Under the pieces are notes generated by a model. That model worked only from the letters and a program-made list of their open reading frames with translations, searched no databases and was not told where the DNA came from. The translations under genes were made by a program, and so were the position numbers. Shown here one piece after another: positions 48,291 to 60,174 of a DNA stretch of 64,000 bases (position 1 is its first letter; each line of letters begins with the position of its first letter). Source of the DNA: Scatophagus argus (taxonomy: Eukaryota; Chordata; Actinopteri; Scatophagidae); contig NC_058495.1 in assembly GCF_020382885.2 (NCBI RefSeq), positions 4,271,627 through 4,335,626 on the forward strand, written 5' to 3'.

Positions 48291-50540
48291 CCTGTGCAGT
48301 CTAATTCAGTCCCATACAACAGGGAAGGCACATCAAATATGTTTTAAGCCACTCGGGAGGGGAGGGTCGGCTACGTTTTTTATTTTGGCTGATGGGAGGT
48401 GTAGCAGCTTTTATTTTTTATTAGTATTTTTATTTTTTAAATTAGTGCTACACATAGGAGCATAATCACCAAAGTTCATGTCCCACCCAATATATGGAAT
48501 TTGCAGATTTGTCCGCTCTGATATTTGTAATTGACACAAAATCAGATCATGTGTGGGTTTAGCACGGATGCTATGCTATTCTCATGTCACTGTAAAGATG
48601 TCACAGACAAGGGCAGAGCACTTGTCGAGATGCAATGATTTACATTATGGGGACTTGTGTTTTGTCCCAGGAAGGAGAAAATAGTTTGAAGAGCATTGCG
48701 AACTGTAAATCGGCAGTTGTTTATATATGAAGCAAGTTTTCTTTGGAAAGGCTTACTTTGTTCCATGATGCTACATGGCACAGCAGCTGTAGCTTTGGTC
48801 TGTGTTCTCATACACATCTACACAGGTCAGCTGTATTTTGTTGATGTAGGAAGGGTGGCAGTCGTGCACTGAGGTGCACACACAGCCTGTGCAAGGAGCA
48901 TTTTGCTTTACTGTTTGTTCTCTCTGTTTGCTTGTTGTTTTGGCTCCAATACTACCTACATTTAACGTGAATATTAGAGAAATATGATTGTTTATGGTGG
49001 AGGGATGGTCATGCATTTTTCTCCAGTCACTCAGGGAGGCTCGAGGAATATTTGTAGCTCATGCCCCAGCCACACCCCTCCTCTGATAAATAACATCCCT
49101 AAATGAATATGAAGAAAAATGCAAATAGCTTGTTTTCTCCTTGACAGTTCCAGCTGTAGGCCAAGAGCATAAAAATATGACCTTCAGCATTGCAAGGGTC
49201 AAATGAAAAACCCTTGGCTATGACTTCTGGGTTAATTATACAACATGGGTGTGATAAACAGTGAGTGATAAAGAATATTGGCATGCTTTGACTTACATGT
49301 CTCTGAGCTTTAGGTGCACAGATGAAATAATCCCTGGCCTGGAAGCAAGGACCTCAGTTAAAAAAAAAATGCGATGGAGTAATCACATCCCTATCGTAAA
49401 CGTCTTACTTGACACCCTACTGCTTAGCACCCAGCAAAACTACTATGCTCAAAAGCCCTCAGGTTAAACCACTGGTCATATTTGAAATTGATTCAGGGAT
49501 GACATTTTTATGCCTCAAGCATCTCGAGTCCCCTGGGAGGGCTGTCTCAACCCTTGACCTTTTCACACCAGAGCCTCGTGCATCTGTCACCGGCGATAAC
49601 GGCACCAAAATTGATTCCAATTACCCTCCAGTCCAAGGCGGCCAGCAGAGAAAGGGGTCAACAAATCCCCTGCCATTAAGCAAGGGAGTGATTGGTTTCT
49701 ATATGCTGGAAATGAAATAAGACAAAGTAAAGACTGTAGAACTTTGCTTGTTGTCTCCTGGGGTTATTCTCGTGGAGTGGCAAAGAAAAATCTGCACACC
49801 TCATTGACTCACTACCAGAAAGAAAGCAAACAAACATGACTCCTAAAATGTCAAACTACTACTTGAAAGCTGTAGTGGGACCAGGGGTAGTTAACCTGCC
49901 ATACAAGAGGTTCGTTTGCTGTATCTGTGGGTACTCTGTTATAGATCCAGCTTTGTCTTTGAATTTTGGTTCCATGTAATTTGTTGATCCTCATTTCTGT
50001 AACCACCACTGTCATCGTACTTGAAAGCCACAATCCACAACCCTAATAAAATAATCTAGAACGGTATATTCACCTGTAAATCTGTAAAATCTTTGGAATC
50101 ACTTGAAGTTCTGTATGCAGCACAATCAAGACTGTATGTAACTGTATTTTCCACACTCATTATACAACCCATTTGTGGTTTCTAAAGCTGCTCTATTTGC
50201 TCTAATTGTATTTTTCTTAATGTCATCTTTTATTTCTTCACTGACCCAATTTTCCATGGAGATCATTAAACTTTCATTTTATCTTCTATCTTTAATGTTT
50301 TTCTCAATTGTATGCTGAACAATTTAGAGTGTAAAAAATGAAGCTTCAGAGGCAGGATGCTTCCTTCAGTGAATCCTCTGCAACAGTCTACACTGACAGC
50401 TGCTGGGAAGTGACTGTCTGGAGCAAAGGTGTGTTGATTGTTAAACAAATGAGAACTATCTCTTGACTTAACCTCCAAATGTGCCATGAATGCATCTTAA
50501 AAAAACTATTTTTTTTTCTTAGAGTGAAATAACCTTTGCA

Positions 50541-50554
50541 CCCCCCCCCCCCCC
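50541..50554. repeat. poly(C) run
   Basis: Fourteen consecutive C. Confidence 0.85.
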
Positions 50555-52225
50555 AATAGTAGGTGAGGGAGCCCAGCAGAGACTGAGAAAGAATAATGAA
50601 CAGTGAGCATGGACCAGGTAGTTCGATGAGCGCAGATGATGAATGACCACGGGGAGGGAGTACAGGACCAGAGCAGAGGCACAGCCATTTGTTACTCTGC
50701 TGTCACAAATGTATTTTTAATGAATCTGCACCTCTGACTCCTCTGCAGAGCAGCACTGCTCCTTAAGGCCGGCATGACCCCAATATTTCCTGCAAAGCGG
50801 CGGTTGTGAACAAACCCACTTTAGCTCTGACTGTGTAATGTAAATAACCTTCTCCCTCTGAGTGCTGAAGCCATCAGTCTCATTCCTCATTATCATCCTT
50901 ACCTGTGCCGAGAATAGGGGCTGTACCCGCCTCTGTGCTGGTTGCAGGTGGGGGAGTTTTCACCTTGAATCACTCTTGTGCACTCAGCTCTTCTCAAAGA
51001 TGTTTTTTTACTTGGCAAAAAGTCCTTCAAGAGTCAGCAACACTATCTCCTCCAATCATTTCAAATTCTAATGATGATAGTGATATATCGCAACTGCTTT
51101 ATATCTCCCTGCCATTGCAGCCGTAGCGTAAATACCTTATGTCCCACTTCTTGTCAGTTTCAACATGACATCTGTTTAAAATACCTACATGATTAATTAA
51201 TAAGAATATATAGGGGGAAAAAGGGGAGATGGCAAGCGAGAGGGAAAGTTACCTGCTGATTTCCTGCCGTGTAAACGCCTTAAAGCATGCTGCTGAGTCT
51301 GACATGCCACGAAGTCAAGAGGCAAACCAAGAGGAATATATATATATTTCCTACGGCGCCTTGGTTGGCTGAAATATTGAGGATGACTCTAAAAAAACTA
51401 GTGGGAGATGGAGGTTAAGCCAAGGCCAGCTACATTCACACCTCTGTAATTCTAGCTTTGCCACTTTTTGCATGGAGATATGGAAACTGCAAGGGAAAAA
51501 TATCCCAACTGCAGACAGGAAAGGACCTCATTCTGGAGCAAACTGATGCATGAGATGCTACACCTGACACACATCAACATGTGACCTCCACTGACACCCA
51601 CAATGACACATACAAATCATTGTATTTGCTGTGTTCCATCTGTGCTGTCACCCTAGTTTGACAATCCTCTGGGCAATCGGAACTGTGCACTCATCCATCA
51701 TGAGCCTCCAAAATAACCTTTTATACAAAGAATGGATACTGCAAAAAAAAAAAAAAAAGAAAAGCAAGAAATTCCACACACAAGATACAAAAGACACAGA
51801 GAGCGATAATTCACACTCGTACCATACCGATCATTTTAACAGGCAAAGACAGCAACACAAAGCAATCCAGGAAAGTAAGATATTATTCCCTCTGATTTCT
51901 CATTAGAGCAGTCCATAGCTCTTAAATAACACCAAAACAATTCTTTATGATGTTGTTATGATAATGTTACCCTGTTTGAACAAAGGGGCTGGCCTTGTTC
52001 TCTGAAGGCTCTTTGAATTCCATGATTGTATGTCCAGTTTCTATCCAAGATCTATCCAAGGGCTCACCTCGGAGCTGCTGACAGCTCCACCCTGCTGAGA
52101 AAATGTTGTGTACAGTATCAGTACACTGATCAATGTCACATACCATCCCGGACTTGTTAAGGCTGAATTAAGGCACGCTGCTGCACAGGAGGGGAGATGA
52201 GGACAGAAATCAAATGACACGGTGT

Positions 52226-55200
52226 TTATGAAGGCATCTCATTGTGATTGGACGTCTCCATTGGAACCTTCTGCCTGCTCGGACGATTGTTCTTTATAGA
52301 GCTTTCCCCTGAGTCGAGGATGAGCGGGCGTTTGTTCCTGTCTCTGTCTTGATCTGTGACACAGGTCTGGTTGTTACTGGCAAGACAAAACAAATGATGT
52401 CACTGTGATATTGTACTGGTACTGTGGTACACTTATGGTGTTCATTGTCACAAACTGAAATGACTGGTGATTTTTGTGTGTGTGAGACATCATGTAAGAA
52501 TATGCAGCCCATACAGATTCATAAAGGTACTGAAAAGTGGACCAGTATAGGTTAGTACCTGTCTTGACTGTCCAGAGTGACTGTGCTGTCTTCATAGATT
52601 TTCAGCATTGTTTCAGTTCGGTCATCATGGTGCTCTTTTGGCTCCTGAAACCTAGAAAATACATTTTGAAATATTATACCTGTTTTTAGCAGTTAGTGCT
52701 GGTAAAGGACAAGGCTGATGATGTATTTGTGAACAGTATTTTTTTATTTTTGCAGATAACAATAAACAGTGCATTTGCTGGGAACTATTTTCACCTGTGG
52801 ATTAAGACAAATACAATACTGCAGCAGAATGGTGTATGTGGAACTGAGATAAACCTCAGTGTCCAAGTTCATGTTAATGTGTTTGGTATAGTTTTTAGAC
52901 AACATGAAGCTCTATGGCAACATAAGAGAACACAAAATAATTCACTGTTTGTTTTGGTCTTTTTGTGGTATTCTCTGATCATATATATATATATGTATAT
53001 ATATAAATCCTTTAATAGCTAACTTTTAGTCAGATGATTGTTAAAAAGATAAACAAAGCAGCTTTAGAAATGGGAAACAGCTGCTCTTCTTGGTGAAGTT
53101 ATATATTTCATTCAACAAAATAATTAAAAAAACTATTCCAGCAGAAAAAAAGAAACAAGACATACAGCATTTCCTGTGGTTGGCGTTTTCTTTACCCATC
53201 CCAGAACTTTACAAGCACACCCCTATGCTCCATGAAGCGGTATATTAAAGCTACTTTGGAGGAAACAAGGGCTTCCTATCACTTTCATCAGTCAACCAAT
53301 AAGGCAGCAGATAGACAGTGTGTAGAACAAATCCTCTGATTACAACACCTGGGCTCGAGTCTCTCTTTGACTTTGGCAATGGACAGGATGTAGGGGCTGA
53401 TCTGTCTGGCAATGGTGGTTAGGTAAGAGTTCTCCTGCTTCAGCTGCATGAGGTCATGAAGCTGGGCTAGAGTTATCAAAGAAGAACATCGTTAACATCA
53501 AATATAAAACATGAGAGATAAATGTGAGAAATAAATTTTCATTTTGTTTTCACCTTCATAGATCTCCTGTTCGTTAGTGACCCTCTGAAAAGTCTCATCC
53601 CAGACCTGTGAAAAGTGAAATGTGAGAAAAATGTGGCAAGTTGATTCTCTTGAAATAAAATATTACATGGACTGCAATCATTGGACTCATGGGATACCCT
53701 GACATTTCTTTTTCTTCTCTTTACTTTCCAGGCAGTCTAAATTTATAGCACCGGGTGAAAACCAGCTTGTTAGTATGCAGCTAGAGGTACTGACTGAGGA
53801 CAAAGGTAGAAACTTTCTTTGTCAGAACTATCTGGCAGAGGCAGGTACATGCTAAAGGTCAAACCATCAAGGTATCGCTTGACACACCTCTTCAAACATA
53901 ACTCTCATAGTTTCCACAGTGGAATACTGGGCAGCTATCTGGCTGTCAATGTGCAGCGACCTGTCCAGGATCTCTCCCATTTTATCTGTGTTGATGATGG
54001 AGTGGTGCTTGGTCAGATCTCTGTGCAGCTCCTGGACCTGGTCCTTCAGATTCTGAATCTCTGTCTGGAAAGTCTATAGACACACATATATACGGCACAT
54101 AAGACATGACGCTGAAGAGGAGTTTCAATGTCTTTAAAAGCAGCAGAGATTTGATGGGTGTGTAGCTGCCAGGTGAAGTGCATCCGAGTGTGAAAACCTT
54201 GCTGCCCACTGGACAGGTTGAGGAGCTGTTCCTGGAGGAAATCGTGCTGCTACCTTTTCATCATTTTATTCTGCGGATCAGAGATGGCTCCTTGTTGCTG
54301 CAGCGGTTTGAATCAACATTGAGCCAAATACAATGGATTTAAACTAACACTGTATATAAAATTAATACAGTACTTTAAAACACTTCCTGTTAATTTATGA
54401 AAATCCTGAATTTCAATCTTTTAGTTTGTTCTTAGCATTTAGCATTCGAGTGAAATTCACCTTCTATAGTACCACTCAGTTTTTTAGCTGTGCGGCAAGC
54501 ATCTACTGTTTTGGCCTGTTGGACAGATTGTCATGTCTGGTAGGCACAATTCTAAAAGTTTAATTATATCTAAGCCGTTCATGAAGTTAAAATTAAAATT
54601 TTAATGTGTCCAGTACTTAAATTTATGACCAAAACTAACAACATCAACCACCAACAACAACCCATCAGTCTCAGCTATACTGTAGTGCTAATTAAAAATG
54701 TTAGCGACGCACTAAAATAAGATAGTGAGAATGATAATCATACCATTAGTACTGTCATCATGAGAATGTTAGCATGCCAATGTTAGCATTTCGCTCTAAG
54801 CAGAGCACCAACAACTACAGTCTCTTTAAAGTGATGCTCAAAGGTCGTTCTGGGTAAAAACATGAGTGTGTGAAAGTGTAAACCTGTCACACACAATGCC
54901 CACCCTGTAGGTGTTCTCATAGTTGCGGCAGTGCTCGGTGAAGGGCGTTTCTGTTCCCTCAGCCAGGAGGACCTTGGTGCAGATGTTGCGGTGACAAGTG
55001 GGCCTTCTCCCAAACACTGAGCTCAGAGGCATCTCACTGACAGACGGGGAGCGGCAAGACACGGAGAGAGGTGACTGGTGTCTGATGTGGAGAAAACATC
55101 CAGCGCATTAACAGCCGTACTTCCTGACATTTTTCGCCATCAACAAAACATTGAATTTAGCCAACTTCTGTCTCTTACACTACAGGGGGAGTCAAACCTC

Positions 55201-57293
55201 ATATTAGCTAAATTCCATTTGACCGTATTGGTCCACAATATTATACTGTTGGTAACTTACAGCTAGCTAACTGTCTTTGACCTCTGAGGCATTCTCCAAG
55301 TTTCCTTTAGTCTATAAATAGAATCTTTGATGAAAACTGTAGGAGAAAGCAGTAACTCCTGGTGGTGTTCAATGCTAGCTCTTTACATGTGTTTGTTCCT
55401 CTGGTTATGTACTTTGCCTTTTGTTTTCTTTACTCATCTGTCTAATTAAAGACATCTTCTTCTTGATGAGACTGTATGTGGAGCACATAGCCATACAACT
55501 CAAGAAACATACATTTATCTGCCGAGCAAAGCACAAAGCCATTGTCCAGTGACCTAGGTGTGACTACATCTATCTCATGTTGCAATATGAATGTTGCGCT
55601 CTGAGCATCTGTTCCATGACCACAAATGAAAGACATGAACAGTAGAGCATGGCTGTATGGCTTCACTTCTGTTGTGTGAAATTATGATAAAAGTAGGCGA
55701 TCCACCTATCCCTGCCTCTTTGGCGTTCTGCATTAGCTGCTGACAAGTGGGGGAAGGAGCTTTCAGACAGTAACTGAGGATGTATCAGACATAACGACAC
55801 ATTCAGTCACACCGAGTAACAGGCTGCATCATGTGGGCGGCATTATGAACATATGATAAGGAAAAACCCGTTTCCTCATCCTTCTGTGAACTGAAGTATG
55901 GAAACGAGAAAAGTTATGGAGGCATGCACCTTGTATAGCAACAGTCATCTTACAGACTCAGTGGCATCACTTCACTAAAGAAAGTAGACAGCCAACCATC
56001 ACCACAAATACAAAAGCTAAATTTACTGCGAGTTCACACTACAAGTTTAGGCACTCGTCGTGTACTCATGACTCTCCACTTTATAAATAAACTGCAATGA
56101 CTTGAAATAAAATGCATAGAAATTTACCTGGAGTCTGGTAGGCTCTTACTCCTGCCCTCTTGCCCAGTGTTGATATGACAGAAGACCAGTCTAAAACACG
56201 TATCCCTCTACCTCTGCCATATACATGTCATGCTCTGCACACCAGCTTCTGTCCTCCCATCACTGACGCCAATTAAAGACTTTGCCCGTGCTAAAGCTGT
56301 GACATCAGCGGCCTGGAACAAAGCGGCCCGACCGCTCCCGCGTGCCAACTTCCACATGAATCCTGGAGAGTTCTGTGAAATTATGATAAAAATAGTGCCA
56401 GCTGGACCGGCCACCAATCCCTGCCCACTTTGCGTTTTGCGCTGGCAGGGTGCTAAGCAAGTTGGAAAAGAGTTTTGTCAGTATGTTGGCATTATGGTGG
56501 GGGGGCTTAAAGACCTGGGAACAGTTGGGAGAAACTGATGTGGAAAAAAAATGATCGGGGAAGTGTGTGTGTGTTTGTGCGTGTGTGTGAAGAGGGACGT
56601 GAGGTACAGAAAAAAGGACAAACCTCTTTGTTCGAAGGAGCAGCGACAGGTGTTTAAAAAAAGGCTATACTTTCTGGTGATTTGGCATAACTCTCAAAGG
56701 AATTTGTGGAGCTAAAAGACTACATGGTCTTGTCAAAGAGCAGCAAAAGTAAGTGTTACCCTTGTTTGCATCCACGCTCATTGATGCCATCTCCTGTGTT
56801 CTTGGCCAGGTCACAAAACCAGAGCTATCTGCAACAGGATCAACTGCCTCCTTCTCAGCCCTCATGCAACAAGGTGGATTACATAAACATATCAGTGTAC
56901 AGAGCTTTCAGATAGACAGAATGACTGCCATAGTGGGACTCAGCATGGCGCCTCCTTTCCTCGCACTGCAGTCATCGCTGTCTACCATCTGTACTTGCAA
57001 ACCATTTGGGGATTCTGACTTTGGATCTTTCACAAGTGTGAAATTTTCTGCCCAGACTTTTGGATTTCTTGGAAGAATCTAAATGATGCCATGGTAATAT
57101 TCAGGCAGTGAAAGCACATTGTAAAAATAAAACCAGAAAACAAAGGATCATGTGGTGATTACTTTCGTGCAGGTTAATGATCTTACCTCGTCGCAACACT
57201 TGTAGATCCAGCAACAGAAGGAGGACAGCGCTGACCCAGCAGCAGTAAGGGCTCCAGACAGCGAGCAAACTCACTTCTGTAGTCGGTGTTGAT
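52226..57293 (-). CDS. rnf207: RNF207 C-terminal region exons
   Basis: Exons 57293-57187 to 53349 encode EFARCLEPLLLLG, VFGRRPTCHRNICTKVLLAE, the LHRDLTKHHS helix, YSTVETMRVMFEE, VTNEQEIYE and LHDLMQLKQENSYLTTIARQ. The last two exons (52651-52559, 52376-52226) encode a hydrophilic tail rich in D, E, R, K, S and N ending NHNEMPS; this tail is not similar to mammals beyond FQEP and is supported only by good splice sites and phase. Confidence 0.85.
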
Positions 57294-59862
57294 CTAATGG
57301 AGGGCAGACGTGATCTGTCTTTGTCTTGTAGTCATTTGAAAAGACTTTTTGTAATGTGCACATATTTCTGCCAAATTATTAACTGGACCAAGAAAGAAAG
57401 AAAGAAGTTGCCAGACTTTCCTACAGTCAAACCTACAATATCTTAGTAAAAATTAACATTTTAACACAACATACATTAAGAACCACTTATGAAAACAAAA
57501 TTGAAATGTACTAAAATATTAAAGAAAAAACACAATACTACACATGGGTGAATTATTAACACAAATTATTTGCAATTTTGTATTTCATTAGATAAAGTTT
57601 TAACTTAATACTGGAACTGTGTTGAGCCTTAATGTATTCTAACACATTCAGATTAGATCTCTAGATTAGATTTTTGTCCACAGCTGACAAAAGAAAATAC
57701 AAATCTAAACAAAGAAATTAGAAGAAAAACCTCCACAGAAAGCTAGAACTTGGGCTGAATTTTTTTAATAAGCATAAAAATTATATGTTGCCCTTCACAG
57801 TCACTTACTCTATAACAGCTTTTTGCATGTGTTGTTTGTGTTTTTAAATGTATAACACTTACCTGCCCAGGTTGGCATTTGCATCATACTGATGTTAACT
57901 AATGTGCGTTGTCCCTCATAAATAAATGAATAAATAAATTAAGCTCTTATTAGGAGGCACACATATGAAGTTTCTCACAAGAACATTTGATTCAAAGCTT
58001 TAGAGCCACAGAATTGAAGAAAGAGAAAGAGAAATTGCATTGGGAACAAGCGAAACAACACTCTGCAGTGGAAGACATCCTGAACGTAACCTTTTCCGGC
58101 TCTGCATGAAGGCTGTTCCTACTCACTTTGCTGCTCTGCACTGGTCTCAGTCGATGAGGGAGCTTCACAATCCTCTTCAGCCTCTCCATGAGTTGCTGTG
58201 TAAGCAAGAACACCCGAGTGTGATTCAGTGACTTGTTTCACCTCGCTCACACATTGTGGACAGCCTCCACTGGAGGGTCAGCTCAGTTCAGCTATCGCTG
58301 TAACTTGTCTCTTCCCAACAAAACTTGCTGAGAACAAACTTTGTTCTCTGTGCTGAATGAGCAGAGAAAAAGGAGCTCAGTCCTCTTATTTTTATTTGAT
58401 CTATTTTTTTCTGTATATTCACTTTAAATATTTTGCTTATGTATTCACTTCACTCTCCCGTCCAGTGCTTCCTTCTTAACTTCTTTAACTCTACATTCAC
58501 ATTTTCAAATATTTTTATAAAATGCAATAATAATAAAATGTAGTTCAGTGTTTCTATGGCTGTACTCACATAACCCATGTCCAAAAACTCAAACTTATTG
58601 GCTGAGCTGAGGAAGGCCGAACAGGTGACGAGGTGAACCTAAACACATCAGAGATTAAAGGTTGGATTTCAAAAATCTGAAAAAGCTGCTTGGAATAAGA
58701 CACACCAACAGACTAAAATTTAAGATTAAGTGCCATTAAATTCAACCCACAATTAAATTCATGCTCACTATGATCAGTATGATTTTCACAGCCCATTCAC
58801 AAAAGTATGATAAGAGTACAGGCAGTGGTGGAAAGTAATTAAATACACTGACTAAAGTACAATTCTCAGATGTTTACTTCAGAATTTCCATTCTATGATA
58901 CGTTATAATTGCACTTAACCACATAGATAATATTGTGCTTTTTTCTCCTCTACATTTGTCTGACACTTGGATTTACTTTCTCAGATCAAAAACACATGAT
59001 AATCTTATAAAATACGATGCAGTGGTAAAGATTCAAATGAATGGTTTTTGGCCTGCCAGAAGAGAATCCCTGTTACGTTTCAGATGGGGAGTGGAGGGCA
59101 GCACAGAAATGCCCTCTTGGATGCCTCTGTGGTGCATAAAATATGATAATGTGCCCCCTACAGTGACCCAAAATGCAAGAAACATGATTAATGTGTCTTC
59201 TAGGGTGCCCAGCTAGTGGAGAAAAGATGATGTGCTGCACTAATGGGTACCCTTAAAATGGAGAAAACATAACGTAGTGGCCTCTAGGGTGCCCTTTCAG
59301 TGGAGAAAATGTGATACATTGCCATAAAGTCTCTCCCACTGAATGGTTCAATAGTTAATAGTTCTAGAATTTGAATCATACAACAAAGTGTTTTTGATCT
59401 TCAGCAGGGTTTGTAACTGTTTCATCATGAAATTCTGTGCACTGATGTTCCACTTCATATAGTCGGTGCCCTTTTTGTTGTTTTTCGCCCTTGCCCCGCA
59501 GACAACCTGAGTCTGCCACCTGACAGATAAGCGGTATAGAAAATGACTGACTGACTGACATTACTGGAGAATGAGTGCTTTAATTTGGGATATTTTAAGT
59601 ACATTTTCCAGGTAATACTTCTGTACTTTTACTAAGGTGAGACTTTGAATGTTGGACTTTTACTTGAGGAAAGGTTCTCAGTGCACCTTTGAAGACATGA
59701 TGATAGTTTGTGAGCAGAAATATGTAAACAGCAGTGGTTTTTGTTACTGATTTATGATCAGATGTTTACTTCACTGTACCTGGAGGGTTGGTAGCAGGGC
59801 AGTAAGGTGTGAGAGCTGTTCCTTTAGTGCTTTCTCTTTCTCCTCATGTTGACTGCAAAAAT

Positions 59863-59893
<31 letters not shown>

Positions 59894-60137
59894 CACACAC
59901 AGAAACACATACCCCTACATCTTCACATCCACACCTGCTGAAATACTCAGAGGATTCAGCTTAGGACATGCAACCACAAACAACATACTCCATATTTCCA
60001 AGAGCTAATCTGTCTTCTCTATCTGCAACAAACATGCACAGGCAGACTCAGGGCCGGACACACAAAACCTGACATAAATAGCCTTTAACACTCTTCCGGG
60101 AACCCAGCCACTGGATGGCTTCCAGGCAATGGTGAGA

Positions 60138-60174
<37 letters not shown>

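Larger units (their letters stand above)
44365..52225. other. convergent agtrap-rnf207 intergenic region
   Basis: About 7.9 kb including 3' UTRs. Simple repeats and retroelement fragments are listed separately. Stretches of unique, moderately GC sequence (47.4-47.8, 48.6-49.7, 50.6-51.6 kb) contain no convincing exon in any frame. A GA-rich block at 47445-47530 produces open frames on both strands that are compositional artefacts. The rnf207 polyadenylation site is not identified. Confidence 0.55.
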
